The notes below the pieces were generated by a model. That model ran no database searches and had not been told where the DNA came from. It worked only from the letters and a program-made list of their open reading frames with translations. A stretch of 64,000 nt of DNA from Burkholderiales bacterium (lineage in GTDB: Bacteria; Pseudomonadota; Gammaproteobacteria; Burkholderiales; Burkholderiaceae_C): positions 19,824-83,823 of the forward strand of contig JAECRO010000008.1 in the NCBI GenBank assembly GCA_016000195.1, written 5' to 3'. A program made the translations under genes and the position numbers. Positions 52,653 through 60,171 of this stretch are shown one piece after another; position 1 is the first letter of the stretch, and each line of letters starts with the position of its first letter.

Positions 52653-53799
52653 ATGGGGTTGCTAAGGTTTTTTCTTGCATTGTCCGTTATCGCAGGACAT
52701 GCAAAAACCACAGTATTTGGATTTAATGGAATAGGCGCCTGGTATGCGGTAAATTTCTTTTTTATAATTTCCGGATTTTATATGGCGATGATTCTTAATG
52801 AAAAATACAAGGACATAACTCCTGTTAATTTCTACAAAAGTCGCGCTTTTAGACTTTTCCCGGCATATTATGTTGGAACATTGATAGCGCTATTTGTTTC
52901 ATTTGGAAACGTAGTTGATTATTATGAACACCTTTCAATCGGTGCTAAGTTTTATTTCATTTTTCAAAACGTGTTCATATTTGGACAGGATTTGCCCTAC
53001 CTGCTTTGCATCAAGACCACATCGTTTGGATGTGCCTCTCCGGTAGGAATGACAATCAACCCTCCAGCCTGGTCTTTGGCAGTTGAGCTAGGCTTTTATT
53101 TGACGGCGCCTTACATACTTAAAAGTGAGCAAAAAACCTTTGCTTTTGTTTTGTTGGGTTGCGGTTATTTGCTATCTATAAACAAAATTCACTTCCCACT
53201 GGATTCGGTTGAATATTTAAGATCGGTTGACATTTCGGCATTTAACTACTATTTTTACCCTTCGTCATTTTACGCAGTCGCATCCACAGTATTTTGGTTT
53301 TTTCGGGCTCGGATCATGGGTGGCTATTGTGTCGTGTTCAATTGGATTTCTGATCTACCTTGTCATTGAGAAAAGAGTTGGAAAATACCGCGGATCAAAG
53401 ACGTTTTTCGACAGCCAGATATCATCTAAAGGTAACTTCGGAGTTCGCGCTTCAACAGCAATCCTGTTGCTCTATCTTATTTTCCCAATTGTTGCCATTT
53501 CATATATTTACTCAGTTCAATCTTCAGGCGTGCAAAAATTCGAAACCACCCCGTACAACTTAACTGATAACAACTGGGTTAATGGCGTCGGAATAAACAC
53601 AACATGTTTCTTTATTAACAATAGTCGTGAAAACTTTAATTACTACCAAGTTGGTAAGCTAATTAAGTTTTCTACCGGGGATACTCGACAAATTATTCGA
53701 GTGGAACAAACGGGCGCATATTTAAATATTTATGTAAATGGACAGCCTCTTGACGGGGAAAAGGTTGGTTTCCCAAATAAAATTGAGATCGTAAAATGA
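52653..53799 (+). pseudogene. acyltransferase-3 family membrane protein, frameshifted, with C-terminal module
   Basis: The first frame (52653-53369) encodes a typical acyltransferase-3 start: GLLRFFLALSVIAGHAKTTV with the conserved His, NFFFIISGFYMAMIL, FYKSRAFRLFPAYYVGTLIA and PPAWSLAVELGFYL. It breaks near 53298-53303, a run of six T. The overlapping +1 frame then continues FGFFGLGSWVAIVSCSIGFL, IYLVIEKRVGKYR, the expected family ending. It goes on with another helix and a soluble part (LTDNNWVNGVGIN ... YVNGQPLDG), and stops at 53799. One base change separates the two halves. The gene may be inactivated, phase-variable, or misread. Base composition is markedly AT-rich. Confidence 0.75.
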
Positions 53800-54590
53800 A
53801 GAATGCACTCATAGGATTTTCGGGATTCGTAGGAAGTACGCTGCTTGAACAGGCACCTTTCGAATCACGTTATCGTTCAACAAATATCAGTGATATCGAG
53901 GGCCAATCGTTCGATACCGTTGTGTGTGCCGGCGCACCTGCGCAGAAATGGATTGCCAACCGGGAACCCGAAGCAGACCGGCAAAAGATTGATGGCCTGA
54001 TCGCGCACCTGAAAACCATCCAGTGCAAAACCTTTATCCTGATCAGTACGGTCGATGTGTTCAAAAATCCAATAGGGGTGGATGAAAATACACCTGTCGA
54101 TGAGTCAGGACTTCACGCATACGGCCAGCATCGCCGCTTGCTTGAGAAGTTCGTCGAGAGCCACTTCCCTAGCCATCTGATCGTTCGCCTCCCCGGATTG
54201 GTCGGTCCTGGACTGCGCAAGAACGTTATCTTTGACTTCCTGAATAGCAACAATCTCGACGCGATTGATAGCCGGGGAGTTTTCCAGTTCTACCCGATGG
54301 TCAGCCTCTGGCATGACCTTCAAACCGCGCTCAATGCCGGTTTGAAGTTGCTGCACCTCACAGCAGAACCGATCAGCGTGGCGGATGTTTCAGAACAAGG
54401 TTTCGGCAAATCATTTAACCATGCCCTGGCGAATACCCCGGCCACCTATGACCTGCGGACCTGCCACGCTCAGGTTTTTGGTGCTTCGGGACATTACCAG
54501 TACAGCGCACGTGAAACCATCCAGGCCATCAGGGCTTATGCGCAGTCTGAGCCGCTCACGGTGAAGTCCGACTCGGGGGTGAAATCATGA
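53796..54590 (+). CDS. NAD(P)-dependent sugar epimerase/reductase-like protein (SDR)
   Basis: A 264-residue protein with an N-terminal Rossmann motif in reduced form (NALIGFSGFVGSTLLEQ), VVCAGAP, the Ser in FILISTVDVFKN and the Tyr-x3-(Lys/Arg) pair in HAYGQHRRLLEKFV, where Arg may stand in for Lys. RLPGLVGPGLRKNVIFD fits extended SDRs such as dTDP-rhamnose reductase. It may convert a nucleotide sugar of the cluster. It overlaps its neighbours by four bases on both sides. Confidence 0.78.
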   Translation: MKNALIGFSGFVGSTLLEQAPFESRYRSTNISDIEGQSFDTVVCAGAPAQKWIANREPEADRQKIDGLIAHLKTIQCKTFILISTVDVFKNPIGVDENTPVDESGLHAYGQHRRLLEKFVESHFPSHLIVRLPGLVGPGLRKNVIFDFLNSNNLDAIDSRGVFQFYPMVSLWHDLQTALNAGLKLLHLTAEPISVADVSEQGFGKSFNHALANTPATYDLRTCHAQVFGASGHYQYSARETIQAIRAYAQSEPLTVKSDSGVKS

Positions 54591-55423
54591 GACTGGCTAT
54601 TTCAAACATTGCCTGGGATACCGATGAAGATGAAGCGATAGCCATGCTGCTTCATCGTTTTGGTGTTGATGCGATTGATGTTGCGCCAGGTAAATATTTC
54701 CCCGAGCCAGCCAAGGCAACAGGAGAGGACATGGTTCGCGTCAAAAACTGGTGGTCGGAACGTGGCATCGAAATTACCGGCATGCAGGCGCTGTTGTTTG
54801 GCACCACGGGCCTGAATGTCTTTGGCCTGCCGGAGGCGCAAGACGCGATGCTGCAGCATCTCGCCGCGGTGTGCCGCATCGGCGCAGGCCTGGGGGCCAG
54901 GCGACTGGTGTTTGGCTCGCCGAAGAATCGGGACCGCACTGGGTTGAGCGATCAGCAAGCCATGGATGTGGCGGTTCCTTTTTTTAGACGTCTTGGAGAC
55001 ATCGCCCAAAACTATGGCGTGGTGATCTGCCTCGAACCCACCCCGACCTGCTATGGCGCTAACTTCATGACCACCAGCGCCGAAACCGCACAGGTGGTGG
55101 AGCAGGTTGCCCACCCGGCGGTGAGGATGCAGCTGGACACAGGTGCGCTCACCATCAACGGTGAAGACCCTGCCACCGTGCTGCAAGACTGCGCGAGTCT
55201 GATTGGGCATGTTCACGCCAGTGAGCCGGACCTGCTTCCTCTGGGGGACGGAGGAGCTGACCACGGCAAGGTGATTGCAGCCCTGAATCAGCATCTGCCT
55301 GATCATGTGGTTTCCATCGAGATGCTGGCGACCAGGAGTGAACCGCACCAAGTGTCGATTGAGCGCGCACTGAACGTGGCGATTCAGCACTATCGCAATA
55401 ACGGCGTTGGGGCCACTGTATGA
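54587..55423 (+). CDS. TIM-barrel sugar isomerase/epimerase
   Basis: The 278-residue protein belongs to the xylose-isomerase-like/AP-endonuclease-2 family. The four metal ligands can be placed as Glu in VVICLEPTPTCYGANF, Asp in VRMQLDTGALTING, His in IGHVHASEPDLLPLG and Glu in HVVSIEMLA. Such enzymes isomerise keto sugars or epimerise at C3. It is translationally coupled to the gene before and after. Confidence 0.85.
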   Translation: MRLAISNIAWDTDEDEAIAMLLHRFGVDAIDVAPGKYFPEPAKATGEDMVRVKNWWSERGIEITGMQALLFGTTGLNVFGLPEAQDAMLQHLAAVCRIGAGLGARRLVFGSPKNRDRTGLSDQQAMDVAVPFFRRLGDIAQNYGVVICLEPTPTCYGANFMTTSAETAQVVEQVAHPAVRMQLDTGALTINGEDPATVLQDCASLIGHVHASEPDLLPLGDGGADHGKVIAALNQHLPDHVVSIEMLATRSEPHQVSIERALNVAIQHYRNNGVGATV

Positions 55424-55776
55424 AGTGGCTCATTCTGATTCTCGGCATTGCCTCCAATGCCTCAGCCAGCGTCCTGATCAAGATGGCCATGATGCCACCT
55501 CGAAAGTTTCCTTCCCTAGGCGAGCCCGTGGCGGCGTTGAGTAATTGGCCATTCTGGCTGGGGCTGGGACTTTATGGTGTGGCATTCCTGCTTTATGCTG
55601 CCGCCTTGGCGCGTTTACCGCTTAATGTGGCCCATCCAATACTGACCGCCGGAGCGGTGGCGACCGTTGCCCTGTGCTCGGTGCTGATTTTTCGTGAACC
55701 TTTCCACTGGACAACGGGCGCCGGGATCGTACTGGTGATCGCTGGTGTGGCCCTGATTACGGCCAGAGTGGCCTGA
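55420..55776 (+). CDS. EamA/SMR-type small membrane transporter
   Basis: A 118-residue protein with four hydrophobic segments, starting MKWLILILGIASNASASVLI and ending GIVLVIAGVALITARVA. A cytoplasmic loop PPRKFPSLGEPVAALSNWPF sits between helices 1 and 2. It resembles ArnE/ArnF, the flippase halves for undecaprenyl-phosphate-aminoarabinose, more than the drug-exporting EmrE. It is a candidate flippase for the lipid-linked sugar made by this operon. Confidence 0.78.
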   Translation: MKWLILILGIASNASASVLIKMAMMPPRKFPSLGEPVAALSNWPFWLGLGLYGVAFLLYAAALARLPLNVAHPILTAGAVATVALCSVLIFREPFHWTTGAGIVLVIAGVALITARVA

Positions 55777-55798
55777 TGGTTTAAAAAAGAAAGTAACG

Positions 55799-56614
55799 AT
55801 GGCTCCTGATATTGCCCCTGAAATTCGTGCCAACTGGCAAGTCCCCTCGTTTGAGACAAACCTATGGCTTGGCCGACAGCACCCGTGGTGTGTCGTGATT
55901 CCGGTCATCAATGAAGGCGAAAGAATCAAGAGCCTGCTTTCCAGAATGGCGACTCTCAAGATCGACAGGATTGCCGACATCATCATCGTGGATGGGGGGA
56001 GCACTGATGGCTCGCTGGGACTGGAGTCACTGCAACAGAAAGGCGTGGGCGGACTGCTGGTCAAGACGGGTCCCGGCAAATTGAGCGCCCAGCTTCGCTG
56101 CGCCTATGCCTTTGCACTCGACCAGGGCTATGACGGAATTGTCACCATTGACGGTAACGACAAGGATGATCCGCAAGCCATACCGCGTTTCATTGAAGCG
56201 CTGAAACAGGGTGTCGATTTTGTACAGGCATCCCGCTTTATCGCAGGGGGAGCAGCAGAGAACACACCCAAATCGCGAGACTTCGCCATCCGCTTCATTC
56301 ATGCGCCGATGCTGAGTCTGTTTTCCGGCTTTAGATGGACTGACACCACCCAAGGCTTTCGCGCCTACAGTCGGAAAATGCTGCTGGACACCCGGATTGC
56401 TCCATTCCGCGATGTATTCATGATCTACGAGTTGCTTGCATATCTTTCCTATCGCGTGCCCAGGCTTGGCTATCGTTGTATCGAGCTTCCGACTATCCGG
56501 CGTTATCCCAAAGGGGAAGTGCCGACCAAGATCAGCAGCGTTAAGGGGAACCTATCGGTGCTGCAGGTGCTTTTTCAGGCTTGCTTCGGTGCTTATAACT
56601 CAAAGACCAATTGA
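55799..56614 (+). CDS. GT2 glycosyltransferase (soluble, DPM-like)
   Basis: The 271-residue protein has the GT-A pattern CVVIPVINEGERIKSLLSRM, DIIIVDGGSTDGS and GIVTIDGNDKDDPQAIPRFI, with the acceptor-side TQGFRAYSRKMLLD. No membrane segment is evident. It may be the second transfer enzyme, or deliver sugar to a lipid carrier in the way of dolichol-phosphate mannosyltransferases. Its final bases form the start of the first copy of the 303-bp duplication in the following gene. Confidence 0.84.
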   Translation: MAPDIAPEIRANWQVPSFETNLWLGRQHPWCVVIPVINEGERIKSLLSRMATLKIDRIADIIIVDGGSTDGSLGLESLQQKGVGGLLVKTGPGKLSAQLRCAYAFALDQGYDGIVTIDGNDKDDPQAIPRFIEALKQGVDFVQASRFIAGGAAENTPKSRDFAIRFIHAPMLSLFSGFRWTDTTQGFRAYSRKMLLDTRIAPFRDVFMIYELLAYLSYRVPRLGYRCIELPTIRRYPKGEVPTKISSVKGNLSVLQVLFQACFGAYNSKTN

Positions 56615-57216
56615 TTGTGAATGCACCGATGTTTAAGCAACTTTCGATTACGGAAAAACTTGCCGTAGCTGTCTCGTCGTGCGTTCTCGCCGCTCTGGCA
56701 CTTTTGGTCTGTCTCAAGCTGAAAATTGCGCCAAGCTATGCTGACTTTATTGTCGGAAACATTGCATGGCAGGCCGATACAAAGCTTCAGGACCTTATTG
56801 CTGCGCCGGTCTTTATTGCAGTTTTATTTTTTGGATTTCTATTTTTATCGCTTCAGCTGGCCAGGAAAAAACAGCAGTTTGGCAGCGACTACTCCGTCCA
56901 GCTGTCCAATCAATTGATTGTGAATGCACCGATGTTTAAGCAACTTTCGATTACGGAAAAACTTGCCGTAGCTGTCTCGTCGTGCGTTCTCGCCGCTCTG
57001 GCACTTTTGGTCTGTCTCAAGCTGAAAATTGCGCCAAGCTATGCTGACTTTATTGTCGGAAACATTGCATGGCAGGCCGATACAAAGCTTCAGGACCTTA
57101 TTGCTGCGCCGGTCTTTATTGCAGTTTTATTTTTTGGATTTCTATTTTTATCGCTTCAGCTGGCCAGGCAAAAACAGCAGTTTGGCAGCGACTACTCCGT
57201 CCAGCTGTCCAATCAA
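56611..57216 (+). repeat. 303-bp tandem duplication
   Basis: Bases 56611-56913 recur at 56914-57216 with one difference seen (AAGGCCAGG context: lysine codon AAA in copy 1, glutamine codon CAA in copy 2, near 56868/57171). Both copies and the downstream border begin with CAATTGAT (at 56608 as CAATTGAT, 56912 and 57215), an 8-base microhomology that can explain the event. The period is 101 codons, so the frame is kept. Confidence 0.9.
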
Positions 57217-60108
57217 TTGATAGGGTGGTCGGTGCCATCTTTTGCTGCTGTTTCCAGCCTGATCCCGGGTGCAGTAATCGACGAAAAATTATTCGTCATC
57301 TCTGCTGTTGGTATTGGTTTCATTGCAGTCACCTCCGCCTATAACGCATCGAGAAAAATAAGCATTAGTCCAGAGCTTGTTGGCTTAAGCGTGTTCGCAA
57401 TTATTCTGACAGCGATCATACCGCTAGAAATCGCGCTCGTACTTGGCCGGGCACCAATGACGCTGGTTGGCGACATAAACCTTGCCCGCTATGCGAAAGC
57501 GACGTACATCATCATGGGGTTTGGGGTAGTTATTGGGTTGTTCTATGCAATGCGCTATCCAGAAAAACTATCCCGCCTTTTGCCGAAGCTTGTTCTGACA
57601 GGACAAATTGGCTTGCCAACTCTATTTCTTACCCTCTATCCTGCCAGGCTTTTGCAGCTCAACGGGGTGGTTACGAAGTACCAAACTACGTGGGGGCTCA
57701 AGCTTCTCATCACTGGAATGGTTGTATGGGGCATATTTGACGTGGTATGCCGCCATCGAAAGCACGCTGTAACTGTCCATGGTAACTGGGCGAATTTACT
57801 TTCGCCACCAGCCTTGTTTGCACTTCTGATGGCACTCAGGGTTGGGAATACAGTTTCTCCGCATATTAGTCCTGATGACTATCATTTTGGCGAAATGGTG
57901 CTTGGCTGGTGGTCATATCTAAATGGCATGATTCCTTATGTAGGATATGTGCCAGCGCATGGGGTGATAGTAGACGACCTCTCTTCATTCCTTTCATTTG
58001 CTTTTTATGATGGCACGGCAGGCAGTTTTGCTGATGCTGGTCGTTTAGGTTATGCATTATTGGCGTTCGCTACTTTTATCGCTATCTACCGCTTCTCTGG
58101 CAGCATCGGGCTTGCTTTTATATCGACTTTTTTCGTTGGCGGAAATTTAGCCTGGCTTTTTTTTACGCCCTTCCTCTGCCTGTGGTTTAGCCATTCTCTG
58201 GGCGCAAATCCGGCAAGATGGCTGAGCATCTGGATGCTGACGGCACCCCTTGTTATTTTGGGTGTGCCCGGCCAGGGTCTGCTGCTTGTTACGGCGTCTG
58301 GAGTCATGGCGGCCGGCATCATGTGGTGCTTTTGGCGTAGTCCCGAGGGAAGAGTCTGGAGGGACATCGGAATATCCTTTGCCGTACTGATAGTTGCAGC
58401 ACTTGCCACGCCGCTGGTGCCAATGTTGTTTGGCGCTATCCGTTATGTATTGGAGAATGGACCCATCAATCAAGTAGCTTATGGCATATCTTGGGCACGC
58501 AGCTGGAACGAAGGGGCAAAGGCTGGTTTTTTATTTGAAGCAATTCGCATGTCATGGGTGGCAATTCCTATTGCGTTCATGGCAATAATTTATGCGAACC
58601 TGAAAGATCAGACAAATCGCAAAAAAATCCTTCTTCCAGCCATCGTCGGTTTCCTGTTTATTTTGCTGCTGATCCCATATGCTATGGGGCGTATTGATCC
58701 AGGCTACGCATCAAGGCCCGGCATGGTTGCAATATTCGGGTGGTCGATCTTGCTTCCTGTCATCGCATGGAGTTTATTAAAACCTGTTAATAGAGCTCCG
58801 CTGATCCTTTTGGTGGCTTGCATGAGTGCCACTTTGAATGGTGGGCAAATCTCTTTTTCCAGTTTGGTTTCAACTGCATCTGCTCGGATTGGCGCTGGTC
58901 CATTAAAGGATGGACCTGGTGCAGGACTATCCAATATTGGGAAAGCTGCCGTTCAGGATGAGCATTGGGATCGTCTCATCAGGCTGAACAAATTGCTAAA
59001 TAGAAAACTTTCACCAAATGAAAGTTACCTCGACTTAACCTCTCGAAATGCACAGTATTTTTATTTGAATCGCAGACCAGTGATACCGGTGACTGCACCC
59101 TACAATATGGTGTCGCCATCCCAGCAAAAACGTGCAGTGGAACAGCTTTCACAAAACGTGCCGCGTCTGGCTCTCCTGGAGGGAGCTAATATTATTCATG
59201 ATGGCGGCGGTCTTGCGTTGCGCAATCCATATCTGTACCGATTCATTCTTGATAACTACACGCCAAGCCTCGAAGACGGATTCATCATTGGCGACAAAAA
59301 AATGGAGGAGGTTAATAATCACGAGTCAACAATTAATATTGCTGCTAAAAATTTCACGGATGTAAATTGGGATCGTGGCATCCATCGTGTAGAACCTGCT
59401 GTCATCGTGGCGGACCCGGCACTGATGCCACTCATCAGGGTTGGCGACCAAGTTCATATTGGAAATGGTGATCTTCGAAAAATTACCAGAGTCTGGATTG
59501 ACGGAAGTGCAATATGGCTGGATGGTTCCGTTATTGATCCGGCGCTGGCTGGTTATCCAAATCAGATTAATATTGCAGTTGATCCGCAAATAGAAGCTGA
59601 TTACAGAGTATCGCTTTTTGAAAAGGCATTCGCCCAATCAGATTTCCAGAAAATCCCAGTCGCCTGGGGCAGATCAGAGAAATCTTTAAAGAAGAAAATG
59701 ACCCTAATCAGGGAATTTGCTGGCCTATCTCCTGATCTTCACGATCTGGTTTCTGTAAATGGTGATTACAAGGTCACTGGAATTGATCCTCGGCTAATTT
59801 TCGATATTTCGAGTCTTGGCCTTTCCGGACGCAATGCTGGTCTTTTAAGATTCGATTTCTCTTGCATGGGAAAGAGCGCGGAACCAAGAATAAAAGTGTT
59901 TTGGTGGGGTGATGATCATGGCGCTCCTTTTGAATCCTCCAGCGTAAGATTCACTGCGGACGACGGAGCGCTTATTGTTCCCCTTGATGCATCCCCACGG
60001 TGGCTGACTTTGAAACATATCAAAGGAGTCCGCATTGATCTTGACAATGCATCCGCATGTACTGCATTTGGCGTAAGAAATATGGGTCTTTTTCAAAGAC
60101 TCTTTTAG
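56629..60108 (+). CDS. very large membrane protein, GT-C-like, with duplicated N-terminus and C-terminal module
   Basis: From the ATG at 56629 (an upstream TTG at 56611 is possible) the protein has 1159 residues. The first ~202 consist of two near-identical 101-residue units, each with two membrane helices (AVSSCVLAALALLVCLKLKI and LIAAPVFIAVLFFGFLFLSL). Many more helices follow up to about residue 740. The loop SPDDYHFGEMVLGWWSYLNG, MIPYVGYVPAHGVIVDDLSS near 410-450 resembles the acidic first periplasmic loop of GT-C glycosyltransferases. The soluble C-terminal ~420 residues include a module (NFTDVNWDRGIHR ... GYPNQINIAVD) that recurs in the acyltransferase of this operon. Function is inferred; periplasmic sugar transfer is the best guess. 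Confidence 0.7.
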   Translation: MFKQLSITEKLAVAVSSCVLAALALLVCLKLKIAPSYADFIVGNIAWQADTKLQDLIAAPVFIAVLFFGFLFLSLQLARKKQQFGSDYSVQLSNQLIVNAPMFKQLSITEKLAVAVSSCVLAALALLVCLKLKIAPSYADFIVGNIAWQADTKLQDLIAAPVFIAVLFFGFLFLSLQLARQKQQFGSDYSVQLSNQLIGWSVPSFAAVSSLIPGAVIDEKLFVISAVGIGFIAVTSAYNASRKISISPELVGLSVFAIILTAIIPLEIALVLGRAPMTLVGDINLARYAKATYIIMGFGVVIGLFYAMRYPEKLSRLLPKLVLTGQIGLPTLFLTLYPARLLQLNGVVTKYQTTWGLKLLITGMVVWGIFDVVCRHRKHAVTVHGNWANLLSPPALFALLMALRVGNTVSPHISPDDYHFGEMVLGWWSYLNGMIPYVGYVPAHGVIVDDLSSFLSFAFYDGTAGSFADAGRLGYALLAFATFIAIYRFSGSIGLAFISTFFVGGNLAWLFFTPFLCLWFSHSLGANPARWLSIWMLTAPLVILGVPGQGLLLVTASGVMAAGIMWCFWRSPEGRVWRDIGISFAVLIVAALATPLVPMLFGAIRYVLENGPINQVAYGISWARSWNEGAKAGFLFEAIRMSWVAIPIAFMAIIYANLKDQTNRKKILLPAIVGFLFILLLIPYAMGRIDPGYASRPGMVAIFGWSILLPVIAWSLLKPVNRAPLILLVACMSATLNGGQISFSSLVSTASARIGAGPLKDGPGAGLSNIGKAAVQDEHWDRLIRLNKLLNRKLSPNESYLDLTSRNAQYFYLNRRPVIPVTAPYNMVSPSQQKRAVEQLSQNVPRLALLEGANIIHDGGGLALRNPYLYRFILDNYTPSLEDGFIIGDKKMEEVNNHESTINIAAKNFTDVNWDRGIHRVEPAVIVADPALMPLIRVGDQVHIGNGDLRKITRVWIDGSAIWLDGSVIDPALAGYPNQINIAVDPQIEADYRVSLFEKAFAQSDFQKIPVAWGRSEKSLKKKMTLIREFAGLSPDLHDLVSVNGDYKVTGIDPRLIFDISSLGLSGRNAGLLRFDFSCMGKSAEPRIKVFWWGDDHGAPFESSSVRFTADDGALIVPLDASPRWLTLKHIKGVRIDLDNASACTAFGVRNMGLFQRLF

Positions 60109-60171
60109 CAGTAACGGCTGCTTATTGCTCCTGACCGATAGCCGACCCTTAAAAACCACCTGCCCACCCCC

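Noticed and set aside
52653..53799. Programmed ribosomal frameshift in the acyltransferase
   Set aside because: The T6 run alone is not accompanied by an evident slippery heptamer with downstream structure; plain mutation, phase variation or sequencing error is simpler.
60109..60171. Terminator after the giant membrane protein gene
   Set aside because: AGCAG/CTGCT can pair over six bases, but the stem is short and there is no T-run.
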